Below, piece by piece: positions 13,179-23,775 of a DNA stretch of 40,208 bases; position 1 is the stretch's first letter, and each line of letters starts with the position of its first letter. Location of the stretch: contig JAUCBJ010005339.1 in NCBI GenBank assembly GCA_032718475.1, forward strand, positions 1-40,208. The letters run 5' to 3'. The notes under the pieces are model-generated. The model had not been told where the DNA came from and ran no database searches. It saw nothing but the letters and a program-made list of their open reading frames with translations. A program made the translations under genes and the position numbers. Source of the DNA: Nemertoderma westbladi. Taxonomy: Eukaryota > Xenacoelomorpha > Nemertodermatida > Nemertodermatidae.

Positions 13179-14400
13179 GAATGAGCCTTTTGTAGTTTGC
13201 GTTGTACAGTATATTGATATCGGATAACAACGAGTCACCAATAATACCAATAACGTTATCTCAACTGCGTTGAGTACAACGTACTTACTATTAACACCAA
13301 TAAGTTAAATACACCGTTAGGGGTTTGAGGTGATATTTTATGAGTAGTAAAACACTCCAAAATGAATCTACACCAAATTCCATCATCAATTAATACACCA
13401 ATAATACAAACATCTGGGTAATCAGCTACAGTTAACACATTAACTCATTAACTCTGTATTCAGTGCCGGATTAAGCCTCAAACATTTAGTAATCTCCAAA
13501 AATGGCCCGAAAATTGATATATTTCCGCAAACCCTTTGAAAAGAAAAAGCTGCTAAAAACTGTGAAAATGTTGTAAAGAAAAAATATTCGTTGGATACTG
13601 CGTGCAAATAAGTACGAAGTACAGTACTTTAATAATAAGTACTTTGCAAAAATAGTTTTCATCAAGAATTGTAACATTACTAAACGGCATATTATTATGC
13701 CTATAAAACCTTTATTTGCTATAAAAAGAGTAATGGTTTTGGTAGAATTTCTCACGCTTTAATTTTTAATATATTAATGGGACCATTACCCCAAATCTAT
13801 TTGTTTTATTTATAAAGCTACTATTCTGAAACTTTAACACAATGATCTGTTATCTTTTATATACTATGAAAACTGAGTATAGATAGCTTCATAAACCGTT
13901 TGTTTGAAAAATATGGCACTTTTTGAGTAGGTCGGTTTTTTTCAAAAATGGTATAAATTTTGAGGCATTTATATGTAAATTAGCTCATATTTAAGGATCT
14001 GTAAAACCACCTGCATTGAAGTTCTTGGTCCAAGACTTTGGTAAAATGGACCTAGATATGTAGGTTATCTAGGGAATCAAATATTTTGTATAATAGATAA
14101 TAGACAAAGGGTAGCAGTTAGTTTTTTTTTTATCACAACTATTTTATCTACAACTAATTTATCCTTTTATTTATTTATTAGGGCCTATATTTATAAAACT
14201 AGTTTCCGGTAAATAAAATGAATTTCGCACTACTGTACCATATCTCCACGCCATACATTTACTATGTACAGTATTTCCAGTATATCACCACGTCAGTATT
14301 TGGTTGTTCTATAAACTATAAAGTTTAAAAATTCCCCACAAATAAATAAAATTAAATTCTCTGTTCATAATTAGCACTTCAAAGTTTTACTGCCCATGTT
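13179..14400. other. AT-rich unique sequence, no gene recognised
   Basis: Low-complexity AT-rich DNA follows the array. Open frames here (for example minus strand 13486-13755) are short and biased to F, I, L and K, as expected of AT-rich non-coding DNA. No repeat boundary, splice pattern or domain was recognised. Confidence 0.6.
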
Positions 14401-14414
14401 TTATTATTTTCCTG

Positions 14415-14470
14415 CCATCAGGTCTCGAACTAATAACAGAGCACCTGTTGGTCGACTGAGCTAGAATTTT
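14415..14470 (-). repeat. Possible tRNA-derived (SINE-like) remnant
   Basis: Read on the minus strand, TAGCTCAGTCGACC resembles a tRNA/Pol III A box and AGTTCGAGACC resembles a B box. They start about 32 nt apart, closer than in a normal tRNA, and no acceptor stem or full cloverleaf can be drawn. It could be a degraded tRNA-derived SINE head or a chance match. Confidence 0.25.
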
Positions 14471-14767
14471 GCACTTTCTATCACAAATTTAGGGATAGAA
14501 AGTAGTCGAAAGATGCACTTTCTTGCTCTGTTTTCTACAAATTTTGGTGAGAGAAAATGTGGACTTTTCAGATAAAAATAATTTTTTTCACATGAATGAC
14601 TCGCTGAGAAAAAATGGCCCGAATTTTCGGTTAATAATTTAAGGTTAATCCAGTACTGTATGTATTAATCCAAAGCTGTAAAAGCAAAATGGCGCCCTTA
14701 TTAGAGTTCATTGCCACCAACCACCCTTAATGTACTAAAATAATCTCCACCTATTATCATTGCACAT

Positions 14768-14955
14768 TAAACTGCTAACTGGCAGTTAAATTCTTTAACT
14801 GCATCAAACTACATGTAAACAACAAAACCTTCCTTTTATTAATATGTATATGTAGTTAATTCAATCTGTAAAAGAGTTTTGAATAACTTCGACCAAAACT
14901 ACGTTTTTAAATGAAATTTTAAAAAAATTGAAACAAATATTAATTAAAACAAAAT
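14768..14955 (+). repeat. Dispersed repeat, copy 1 (pairs with 18086-18280)
   Basis: About 188 bp beginning TTAAACTGCTAACTGGCAG and ending in ATTAATTAAAACAAAAT. It is highly similar to the segment at 18086-18280 in the same orientation. The P-like element lies between the two copies. Family unknown. Confidence 0.85.
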
Positions 14956-15200
14956 TGATGTGTAATGCCTTCGGGGATGTGCATGTCATTTAAGATGAGT
15001 AGGCTATCCTTTCCGGGATGAGTAGGCCTACTGTATAATACAGTTATACTTGCAAGAAAGGTATGTTTCCTTTCTGAAATGATTATACCTTTCCGAGGTG
15101 ACGGATGTGAAGGTAAAATGGTAAAAGGTAAAATACTATCTCATTGGTTCTCGAATATGGGCTCTAATGGCGAATAAGAAATTGTATGCACTCAAAAATT

Positions 15201-15208
15201 GGTCTAAT
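15201..15208. repeat. Left target-site duplication of the P-like element
   Basis: GGTCTAAT directly precedes the left terminal repeat. GGTCTAAT is also found at 17853-17860 at the right end. The G at 17853 is shared with the last base of the right terminal repeat, so the duplication is 7 or 8 bp. P and hAT elements normally make 8 bp. Confidence 0.8.
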
Positions 15209-15351
15209 CATGGAATACTAAAAATACACGGAACCAGATAGATGTCCGATTTCACGAGTCATTCTTTTTATTGCTTTAATCTATTGTACTCGATGCATGA
15301 ATAAAAATTTTGAAAAAAAAATTGGTGGTCATCGATCTCGTTGCCATGGCA
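15209..15351 (+). repeat. Left terminal inverted repeat of the P-like element
   Basis: 143 bp starting CATGGAATACTAAA and ending in the palindromic GTTGCCATGGCAA. The only mismatches noted against the reverse complement of 17711-17853 are at the AAAATA/AAATATA position near the tip and just past the inner end. Confidence 0.9.
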
Positions 15352-15614
15352 ACAGAGATTAAATTGTTGCGTGCATCACTATCTAAATCGCTATATCGTC
15401 AACACTACTTGGCTAAGTAATTCCATAGTAACTGTGATAGAACGCATTACTGTAGTTCTAGAAGGCCTTGGTTGTACAATACAATTTCACAAGGTTAAAC
15501 GACACGACAGTGCGAAATCAGATTAGAACATACAGTACTGTATACCACACCTCTATAGCTAAGGTTAAAACACACCTTGTCCTACCTACAGTACAGTATA
15601 TAAATTAATAACGA

Positions 15615-17531
15615 ATGCCTCGTGTTTGTTGTGTACCTAATTGTGGGGTGAGGGCCGGGCCTAGTGCTACGGTATACTGTATACCCAAGGACAAGTCAAC
15701 TAGGGACAAGTGGCTTAAAGCAGTGAGAAAGCCAGGGGTGTTTTCCTGCGACAGTTTTGGTGTCTGTTGCAGACATTTTTCACAAAGCGACTTCATTGCT
15801 AAGCCATTTAAAAAAAAAGAGCTGATAGATTCCGCTGTGCCATCATTATGTCTACCAGGATCAGAGAAGAGTGAAACAACACTTTCTAAACGTGCTAACT
15901 TCTATGGTAGACGCAAAAAACCAACAAACCGGATAACACCGACAAAGGACTTTGATATGGACCAAGAGTCAAAATTTAGAGACTTGGATCAACTGGTGGG
16001 TGTGACGTGACAGTTACTTACAAAAAGTATTTCAGTACCTATTTTAAGTACGCTAAGGCAAGCCTTAGTGTACTGGTATCATTAGGCAACGGTGTCTGTC
16101 TGGTTAATTTTTGAGAGCCTTCAGCTCGGCTGCTATTGATGCTTATTCAATTCAATTCAATTCAATGTAATCGTTTGTAAGTTGTACCATCTGTCTCGGA
16201 TCAATGCACCAGTCTGCCACTAGGGGGCGCTAACGATCTGAATGTTTTTCTTAATATGGAATTTTAAAAAATTTGGCATGCTGCTTACTAGTATACTGTA
16301 GTATACTGCTTACTAGTAATCGTTCTTATTCTCCACGGTCTGTCTGCGGGGTGAGCCTGTCTGTCTGTCTACGCGTTTGAAACCTTGATAGAGTATATAT
16401 AGAGTATATAGAATATAGACCAATATTTCTCATTTTGCAGACTTGGGATGCTCAAGCTATAAACAAATGGTTTAGAGAGGATGATGTGTTTAACAATCGG
16501 AATGTAAGCATATTTTGCTATGGCAAAGAAGGAGCTATGTGTATTTCGGAAACATTCCCAGAGGCACCTGAATGTAGCTACATAATCAATGTATCGCATG
16601 ATGTCTTTGATGTTTACCGTAATGGGAGTACAATTCCATTATCAAATTTCAGTTTTTTGGATAGAAGGCTCTGCGGATTTGAAAAAGTTAAATGCAAGAG
16701 TGTGTTATACAGACTGATGAATGAAATAAAAAACTACCAAGATCCAAAGTATGATAACGAAATCATCCGCTTCCAAGGTCCGCTTCCGCTTCTAAATATA
16801 GACAAATGTCTGGTGGCCGGTTTCTAATTGCTCTTCGAGACGCTCTAAACTCCAATAAAATTTTATCAATACGACTAATCATAGATGAAGACCTCGAAGT
16901 ATCCGACTTTCTGTTGAAGAAAGATTTCCACAATGAAGCCGCGTTGTTATTCGATGAAGTGTCTGAAATTGTGGATGAAGGTGAGTTTCGTTGTCTAACT
17001 GTCAATGAAGAATCTCTAGATATTGTTGAATACATCTCAGGATGGATTGCGAAAACAGTAGGGGTCAACTGCCTACACTGTAATTTAAACGGTACAAATG
17101 ACATCATTAGCGATTCTAAAAGAAGTGGGTCTACATCTAATGAGTCATCTTGCCACTTTCTACATGATATAAATCGCGGTGGTTTAACCATTCCACATCA
17201 AAATCTTGTCAACTTCGTTTGTAATTGCCTCGGTAACCTAGAACTAGCATATAAATTCCTGCAAAAAAATATTAAAGATGACAAATTCATATCACCCGAA
17301 GTTCTCTTTCAGTACCTACAAATGCTTCCAGTAGATTCTTTGCATACAAGATCAATAATTTGCGATATTCACTCCAGTCATTCCTCGAAATTTTTACGCA
17401 AAATTATCAACGTGTTTCTGAAGGCACAGAGAAATCACTTGGCTGAGCTAATAGCTGAGAAAGAAAGCTACAAGACTGGGTTGGACGGTTTTAAGGCGCC
17501 TCAGAGAAACAATGGAAGGAAATTGATCTGA
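15615..17531 (+). pseudogene. THAP-domain P-like transposase, spliced and frameshifted
   Basis: Exon 1 (15615-15995) starts at an ATG and encodes a THAP zinc finger: C5-x4-C10, W33, then C51-x2-H54-F55, followed by the AVPSL form of the AVPTIF box at residues 74-78. Such domains bind transposon ends. A GTGGGT donor at 15996 and a TTTTGCAG acceptor ending at 16440 join in phase 0 to exon 2 (16441-16827). Exon 2 stops at a TAA, and coding continues in another frame through 17531. The last part has EYISGWIAKTV, a C-x2-C pair and NRGGLTIPHQNLV, the pattern of P/THAP9-like transposase tails. The sum, roughly 500 residues, is shorter than known P transposases (about 750), and I cannot find an RNase H-like catalytic triad. 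I infer a core deletion plus a frameshift between 16758 and 16827. THAP call sure; tail probable; middle exon unrecognised. Confidence 0.75.
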
Positions 17532-17681
17532 AGCGCCGGTTGGAGGAATAAGAAAAATAATGCTGGGTTACAGAGCAGATCAGGCAACTTATTGATGAAA
17601 CGGAAGCTATAGTGTATATCGCTTTAACCTTTGAACAAATTTGGAAGCAATATTTACTGTATTTTCACTCATCGTAGTTGA

Positions 17682-17687
17682 AATAAA
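17682..17687 (+). promoter_or_regulatory. Possible polyadenylation signal of the transposase gene
   Basis: AATAAA 151 bp after the last transposase stop and 23 bp before the right terminal repeat. It is the only canonical signal seen between the gene and the element end. Confidence 0.5.
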
Positions 17688-17710
17688 GGCAAAAAATGAA
17701 AAATGTCTGC

Positions 17711-17853
17711 TGCCATGGCAACGAGATCGATGACCACCAATTTTTTTTTCAAAATTTTTATTCATGCATCGAGTACAATAGATTAAAGCAATAAAAAGAA
17801 TGACTCGTGAAATCGGACATCTATCTGGTTCCGTGTATATTTAGTATTCCATG
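17711..17853 (-). repeat. Right terminal inverted repeat of the P-like element
   Basis: Reverse complement of the left repeat. It starts TGCCATGGCAACGAG and ends TATTCCATG, followed by the right copy of the target duplication. Confidence 0.9.
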
Positions 17854-17860
17854 GTCTAAT

Positions 17861-18085
17861 TGTCAGTGGCTCTTGAGGGACGTAGGTCCTACTAAAGCCA
17901 TTTTCGTCACTTGGTTGCTATTCACTACTGTAGGCTACAAATTAATAATTTTTATGTTAATAATTTAAATTGATTATCACCACATTTAAGTGTTGTTGGG
18001 AGAGGGGAGGGGGGGGGGGGGTGCAATTATGAAGCACGTTTTTAATGTTTTAATAGAAGTTGTAGATGTCAAGATATGCAGTAGT
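17861..18085. other. Unique flank with a poly-G tract
   Basis: Flank of the P-like element with a 13-G run at 18009-18021. No gene seen. Confidence 0.5.
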
Positions 18086-18280
18086 TAAACTGTTAACTGG
18101 CAGTTAAATTCATTAACTGCATCAAACAGCATCATCAAACTACATGTAAACAGAAAAACCTTCTTTTATTAATATGTATGTAGTTTAAATCTATGAAAGA
18201 ATTTTGAATAACTTTGACCAAAACTAAGTTTTTAAATTAAATTAAAAAAAATTGAAACAAATATTAATTAAAACAAAATA
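18086..18280 (+). repeat. Dispersed repeat, copy 2 (pairs with 14768-14955)
   Basis: Same order and orientation as copy 1, with an extra ~12 bp made by a local duplication of the CATCAAAC motif. Substitutions are scattered, so the copies are not very recent. Family unknown. Confidence 0.85.
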
Positions 18281-19019
18281 ACACTGAAAACGTTATTAAT
18301 TATCAAGTGAGAGACAATTTAATAAGAAAATGATAAGCAATTCAATACAAACCAAACATGGGTTCCATTGTAAGTGGCTTCGCTAGGATATATGTACCCC
18401 TAGAGCCATGTATCACCAAATGCAATCCTTACTGTGTCCCCCATAGAGCCACCATGGCTTTCAAAGGACATGTCACTCAAAAGCCAAAAATGTCCCTCTA
18501 AAGCCTATGTTGTATATAATCGTGTCCCTTAATATCCAAACGCAAATATAGAAAAATGGCTTTGGATTGACATGTTATATGTATATATATATATTTAATT
18601 TGAAAACTAGGCTGAAGTGAAGAAAGATAATTTGAGATGCAGGAACTCCTGGTAATATAAATACTTAATTCATTAATTTATTATTTGTAAAATATATCCA
18701 ATAAATCAGATATTAATAATGATAATAAATAGAGCCATATACAATATGTTCTAGCGGCCGGTATGGCAGTAATAAATGAAACCTGTAAAAGTTGCTAACT
18801 ATTATAGATAACACTAATTATGTTAGTTACGGGCAGACCGCAATATAAGGAGACAATACTAAAACAATACTGTTAGAAACCGTCGATTGGAAACATTCAA
18901 ATAAAGTAAATAAAAGTAGCCAATGACAAGAGGGTTCATAGAGTACAAGTAGCCAATGACAAGATGGTTCATAGAGTAAGCCAACACACTACCGTTGTAT
19001 TTGTATGGTAAAACACTAA
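18281..19019. repeat. AT-rich DNA with a two-copy ~33-bp tandem
   Basis: Mostly AT-rich unique DNA. At about 18916-18979 the segment AAGTAGCCAATGACAAGA followed by GGTTCATAGAGTA occurs twice in tandem with one substitution. No gene was recognised. Confidence 0.6.
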
Positions 19020-19554
19020 GGCCCGGTTTCTCAAAACTCACTTAACTTAAATTGGGCACTTAAAGTGTTTTGTTTCTCAAAAGTGCCCCCTTAAATTTTT
19101 GCAGTTTCTCAAAAGTTAAATGGCCATTTAAAGTTTCACATTTAAGGGATAACTTAAGTAACCCTGGGAGGTGCCTTATCATTCCACATAAGTGTTAAAG
19201 TAAACAAAAAAACCGCAGTTTGCTTTGTAGCGGTAATGTCATGGCTGTTAAGTTCCATTAGTTATACATGCATTGACGAAAATCGAGAGTCACAACAAAA
19301 TCAAACCCAATCAACTACAAATCAGATAGTAGCGCATATTGGCCCTCAAGCTCCGCAAATAATGTATAGTTTATTGCTTTGGTTAGAAAACACCGTCACT
19401 GTAACCTGCTCCTTAATGTTTTTAATTAAAGTAAATTAAATTTTCAAACCCTCTAATATGTATTTTGTGTTTGCGGTCATTTTGCGCCATTGACTCCTAC
19501 CCGGTACAAGTATATAACGATACTGAAATTTCTCAAAATGACTCAAATGTAAGC

Positions 19555-19579
19555 AGTGGCTCAGTTCTACTGAGCCACT
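19555..19579. repeat. Perfect 11-bp hairpin inside the TIR element
   Basis: AGTGGCTCAGT and ACTGAGCCACT are perfectly complementary and separated by only TCT. The stem echoes the CACTTA/AGTGG motif of the element's ends. Confidence 0.8.
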
Positions 19580-19977
19580 TACAGGGCATTTTAAATCGTC
19601 TGTAAAATATTGGAAAGAGACCCGTAGATCGCATTTTCAATTTTTTTACTAGCCATTTTTTTATGCAGATTTTCGCATAATTGATGTTCTAGAACATCCC
19701 GCGGCAAAAATATAATATATTTTTTATGTTAGCTATTATTATTGGTCTAGCTAGCTAAAATTATTTTACTGAACTAGTGGGGAGGGGTACCGGTACCGAA
19801 CTAGTGGACGGGCGGGATTAAGGGACCAGTGCTCAGACGGGTGAGTACAAAAGAAAGACCCAATTATAAAGACCTGCATAATCTTGTAACATGTGTCAAC
19901 TTTCGTTTATTGTTTTGGTTCCACAATACGCCTCTGCAACATGGTCCTTTACTTACCTGCTCCTTTAAATGGCAATG

Positions 19978-20043
19978 GGACCTAAAGTTCTTTGGGACCT
20001 AACGCTTTTTGGGACCTAACGCTCTTTGGGACCTAACGCGAAT
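19978..20043 (+). repeat. Short tandem repeat TTTGGGACCTAACG, about 4 copies
   Basis: GGGACCTAA is repeated four times at 16-19 bp spacing, joined by (A/C)G(T/C)TCTTT or GCTTTTT spacers. It lies within the TIR element. Confidence 0.75.
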
Positions 20044-20336
20044 TTACCTCTTTGTTTTGTACAGAACGGGCACTAAAGTCTTATCTGTTTGTTTTGTACT
20101 CACACGTGCGCATACGTAATAAAAATAAATTAAATTGATCTTCCATTCACATATGATCATATTTAACTGATTGAACTGTTAGCTACCGGTAACTACTGAA
20201 CTAACCATTCAGTTTAGGATAAATTTCACTTTAAATTATTAAAGTGGCCACTTAGTTAAGATAAAGTTAGTCACTTAGTTAGGCCACTTAGTGGCCATTT
20301 TAGGATAAGTGAGCACTTAGTTTGAGAAACCGGGCC

Positions 20337-21199
20337 TATATCTCTAAAATAAGTGTTTCGAAAAAAATTGAAAATACTCAATCCAACTTGGCATGATCTG
20401 ATAAGTCAAGATCAGGTAATTTATATATCACTGGGAAGGAAAAGGAAAACCGTGGAATTAATTAATTATCAGGTAAAATGGTGGAACTCAATCAATAGTT
20501 TCCTCTTTTGTGTACTCCACACTGGGCTCTAACTGCTCAACAAGTATAAATCACTGGGTTCATTATGTCAAGTACATTGTACACATCTCGAAACAGACAC
20601 TATATAATATTGGAGGTGTCTCATTGCTCCCCCATTAACTAGACACTTGAACAGAGCCGCCTCATATTTGCAGGATATTGCTTTCACCGTGAGCGCAGTG
20701 AGTGCACGTATTTCACCCTTTACTTATATTTACCCAATCAAACATCAAACCAAATCATAATACTACTAAGATTCCAAGGATTTGGAACGACTGGAAGTCC
20801 AACAGAATTCGTCGTAAACTTAAACTTCTAAATTTCTGATACGTTATTTTACAAGCTGGTACACATGTGGTGTTTTCAAATGCAGTTAATTTAAGTTATT
20901 TAAGATTATTTCAATTGCCTTTCATAACTATCTAACTCCCTAACCCCCCTGATGTCGAATTATCCATTAAAACATGAAACTCAATGTAAAATATGAAATA
21001 TTATTGTTTATATTCTATAAGGAAATATAAACCAGAACAGCAAACATACATCCGCCTCTATATAAAACAAACGACAACTGCCTATAATATTGTATATTGT
21101 GCAAAGTTGGTTGGGAATGTGTACTTTGACCTAAAGTAATGAGGTTAGTTTGTAATATGGAGTGTTATCGGACTCTCGATTTCCATTGAGCTGATTGGG
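20337..21199. other. AT-rich sequence, no gene recognised
   Basis: No open frame of note, no terminal repeats and no RNA gene signature were seen. Confidence 0.5.
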
Positions 21200-21960
21200 T
21201 AGGAAGATCTCAACCTTCAAGTAGCCGTAGTGGTGGGTCCCCGGCAGAACATCTAACTGATCTTGACTTTGCTGATGATCTTGGTTTACTGTCAGAGACA
21301 TTGGAGGAAGTATAGAGAGTTGTTATCTATGTATCTTAGAGGGGGCTGCATACATTGTTGGCCTCTTAGTGGATAGCACAATGCACAAAGACCAAAATCA
21401 TGACAGCAAACATGCGGACTCAGACCAGCAGAAAATCGATCGTGATTACATTAAGACATGTGTAGTAAGGTGTAGGTAAGACATGTGAAGGACTTCTGCT
21501 ACCTTGGATCATCGGGTTCGGAGGTCTGGTGAAGAGTCTTTCGCAGAAGGAAAGCCGTGTCTGCCGTCCACAAGCTATCCATGATCTGGAAGAGTTGTGA
21601 TATCTGAGGCTCTTTAAATGTACTCCTTTTCCATGCAACAGTACGGAGCCTTTGCTTCTCTTTGGCAGCCCTTCTGTTCTCTAACTCATGAAGACACCAG
21701 GTCTCTGCATGGTAAATATACCAGGATGCGAGACAGGATGCACAACATTACCTATTATACACACATAAGCATGAGGTGTTACACAGTAGGCCTAGACAGT
21801 ACAGCTACGGTAACATCTCATTACCTAGTATCACACTGCAGAGACGCCGCCTGAAGCTTGCTGGGCAATGTTTTCTCCGGCCGGACAGACCCTTTTGCTG
21901 TGGCAGTCTCCAGTCTTGAGAATAGGGATGATATTTCTAGGTCCACCAAGTCTACACCTT
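21200..21960 (+). pseudogene. RTE-like LINE reverse transcriptase, decayed 3' fragment
   Basis: Translation in shifting frames gives the reverse-transcriptase active-site block LTDLDFADDLGLLS (FADD codons at 21268-21279). It is followed by KTKIMTANM, then DFCYLGSS, KLSMIWKS, a YTRM motif and finally LQRRRLKLAGQC with a nearby RPDRP. The order matches the palm, thumb and C-terminal part of RTE-like non-LTR elements. Several stops (for example the TAG in EEV* after the FADD block) and frame changes show that it is dead. It appears to be from the same general family as the fragment at 25020-26936, on the same strand, but holds a later part of the protein. Confidence 0.75.
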
Positions 21961-22669
21961 AATAAAGCCGATCATATCGCATAAAGTGAGTTAATGACGC
22001 AAAATTACCGCATACACCAACTATGTGTTTAGTGGATTTAAAAATTTAATTTAAATTAATATTAAAATTTTCCCATTTAAAACATTCAAGGGAAGAAGAA
22101 GGTTACAGTGGGTTGAAGATTGTTTATTGTTTTGGTTAGAAAAACGGTTACAATGAATACAGTCTTTCTAACCAAAACATTTATCAAAAGTTTATTTCAC
22201 AGCGACCAATTCAAATTGTGCTGGTGATTAGTTTTTCCATTTACGGTCATTTACCATCCATTCACAATAACTTATAACTACTGTATTTACATCATTTTTT
22301 TAGACATTTATGTGCTTGTAGGCCTACAATATTAGGAGATTACAATACTTAGAGATGGAGGCGTTATCCATAGTGTATTCTTATACATTCGCAGGTCAAC
22401 AATGACGTCCGCATTTGAATGAGTTACTCCCCCAAGAACGGTAACCCGCGTCCCATTCCTCTATCTCGTGCTCATAACAACCTGGCTTGACACCGGCCCC
22501 AACTATAGTTCGATGGCACTCCCATTCAAATATAACGTTCTGTATAATAAAAACAAACAAACATCCAATTTAATACAGTATTTAGTAGGCTTATCGTATG
22601 TACAGTACTGTACATTCAATATGTACAAATAAAATGTTTAATAAATACAAATAACATTATTATGGCATA
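21961..22669. other. AT-rich DNA with a 14-bp inverted repeat
   Basis: No gene was seen. GTTTTGGTTAGAAA (22129-22142) and TTTCTAACCAAAAC (22165-22178) form perfect arms around a 22-nt loop. Part of this (22122-22150) is shared with segments at 19368-19415 and 24222-24272. Confidence 0.5.
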
Positions 22670-23775
22670 CATTTAGTATTAATATTCAATGCTTTTTTTC
22701 TCTATGTATTTATTTTCTCACTGATATTTTTCTCAATGTCTTTATTTTCTCAATGATTTTTTTACAATGACTTTATTTTCTCGATGTTTTTTTCCTCAAT
22801 ATTTGATTTGCCGTACTATTTTTTCTCAATATCTGATTGGTGAAATCTAAAATAATTTTTCTCTAAATGTTTTTTTCTTAATGTATATATTTTCTCAATG
22901 TTTTTCCTCATTGTACTGTATTTATTTTGTCAAAGTTATTTTTCTCAAATGTATTTAATATGTCAATGTTTTTTTCTCAATATCTGATTGGCCCAATCGC
23001 GTATTTTTATCTCAATATCTGATTGGCGGAGCCTTGCTTTTTTTTGTTCAATATCTGATTGGCTAAACCGTGAATTTTTTTTCGATATCTGATTGACTAA
23101 TCCGTGTATTTTTTTCTCAATATCTGATTGGCCGAGCCCTGCCTTTTTTTCTCAATATCTGATTGGCTAAACCGTGAATTTTTTCTCAATATCTGATTAG
23201 TCGCACCTCCAGCTGTCATATTTTAGGTCCCTCTCACGCCTGTGCCGTACTACTGATAGCCTATGGCATAGGGTAAATCGCTAGCACATACAGTAGTGCA
23301 GTAGTGTAAGCTAGTAATGTAAGGACTGTCAGACTGACAGATTGTAGCCTACTGGTACCGGTAGCTTGCTATCAGCACAGCAGTGATCAGACTATGTGGG
23401 TTGTATGCGGATTACAGTACTATATCATTAAACGAAAGGGTAAGCGAATAACAAACAGAGGGGTCTTCTGGTAAAATATGTAGAGAGAGATGGCAGAAGA
23501 ACCTAAATGCTGACAGGGGGAGGTGCGATCAAAAAAACATTGCGAAGTTAAATACATGGAGAAAAAAATCATTAAGAAAATAAATATATTGACGAAAAAA
23601 CAATAAGAAAATAAATACATTGAGAAAAAAAAACAAAGAGAAAAAAATTATTTTAGATTTGACCAATCAGATATTGAGAAAAAAGGCATGGCCAATCAAA
23701 ATATTACGAAAGAAAAACATTAAGAAAATAAATACATTGAAGAAAAACCATTGGATATTAATACTAATGCCATAA
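22670..23775. mobile_element. Fold-back element with subterminal tandem repeats
   Basis: The outer arms are inverted copies: TATGGCA followed by TTAGTATTAATATTCAATG at 22671-22692, and CATTGGATATTAATACTAAT followed by GCCATA at 23749-23774. Inside the left arm (22693-22985) are degenerate TTTATTTTCTCAATG repeats. The right arm (23570-23748) holds their reverse complement (CATTGAGAAAA, CATTAAGAAAATAAATAC). The 35-bp ATTGG array sits at the inner side of the left arm. There is no coding capacity, so I infer a non-autonomous fold-back or MITE-like element. Confidence 0.65.
22964..23203 (+). repeat. 35-bp tandem array carrying ATCTGATTGG boxes
   Basis: TTTTTCTCAATATCTGATTGG recurs with the GATT at 22986, 23021, 23057, 23091, 23126, 23161 and 23195, a 34-36 bp period and seven copies. 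A further outlying copy is at 22835. Spacers alternate GAGCC(C/T)TG and TAAACCGTG. Reverse-complement copies (CCAATCAGATATTGAGAA) occur in the right arm near 23660-23690. Five of the seven keep the ATTGG (inverted CCAAT) pentamer. Confidence 0.85.

Larger units (their letters stand above)
15209..17853 (+). mobile_element. P-like (THAP) DNA transposon, about 2.65 kb, probably non-autonomous
   Basis: The element is bounded by terminal inverted repeats of about 143 bp (15209-15351 and 17711-17853) that match almost base for base, and by a 7-8 bp direct target duplication (GTCTAAT/GGTCTAAT). Both ends begin CATGG, and P elements of flies also end in CATG. Inside is a plus-strand gene with an N-terminal THAP zinc finger and a C-terminal region resembling the tail of P/THAP9-type transposases. 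AATAAA at 17682-17687 lies just inside the right repeat and could end the transcript. The near-identical terminal repeats suggest a fairly recent insertion, while the coding region is frameshifted. Confidence 0.85.
19020..20336. mobile_element. Unclassified DNA element with GGCCCGGTTTCTCAAA termini
   Basis: The left end reads GGCCCGGTTTCTCAAA and the right end is its exact reverse complement over 16 bp. Inward, both ends hold related, imperfect repeats of CACTTAAGT/GGCCACTT type for roughly 100-150 bp. Flanks are CTAA on the left and TATA on the right, so no clear target duplication can be fixed; a short TA-containing one is possible. Internal features are a short open frame (19236-19439) without a recognised domain, a perfect hairpin at 19555-19579, and a TTTGGGACCTAACG tandem at about 19978-20043. 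I see no transposase, so this is probably a non-autonomous element. Confidence 0.65.

Noticed and set aside
15341-15526. Short plus-strand open frame overlapping the left TIR
   Set aside because: It starts in the terminal repeat and shows no domain; the THAP exon at 15615 is the convincing coding start.
16763-17191. 142-codon minus-strand open frame
   Set aside because: Shadow of the plus-strand transposase tail.
19236-19439. 67-codon open frame inside the TIR element as a transposase
   Set aside because: Too short, no motif, and part of it (19368-19415) is a dispersed non-coding repeat found in both orientations.
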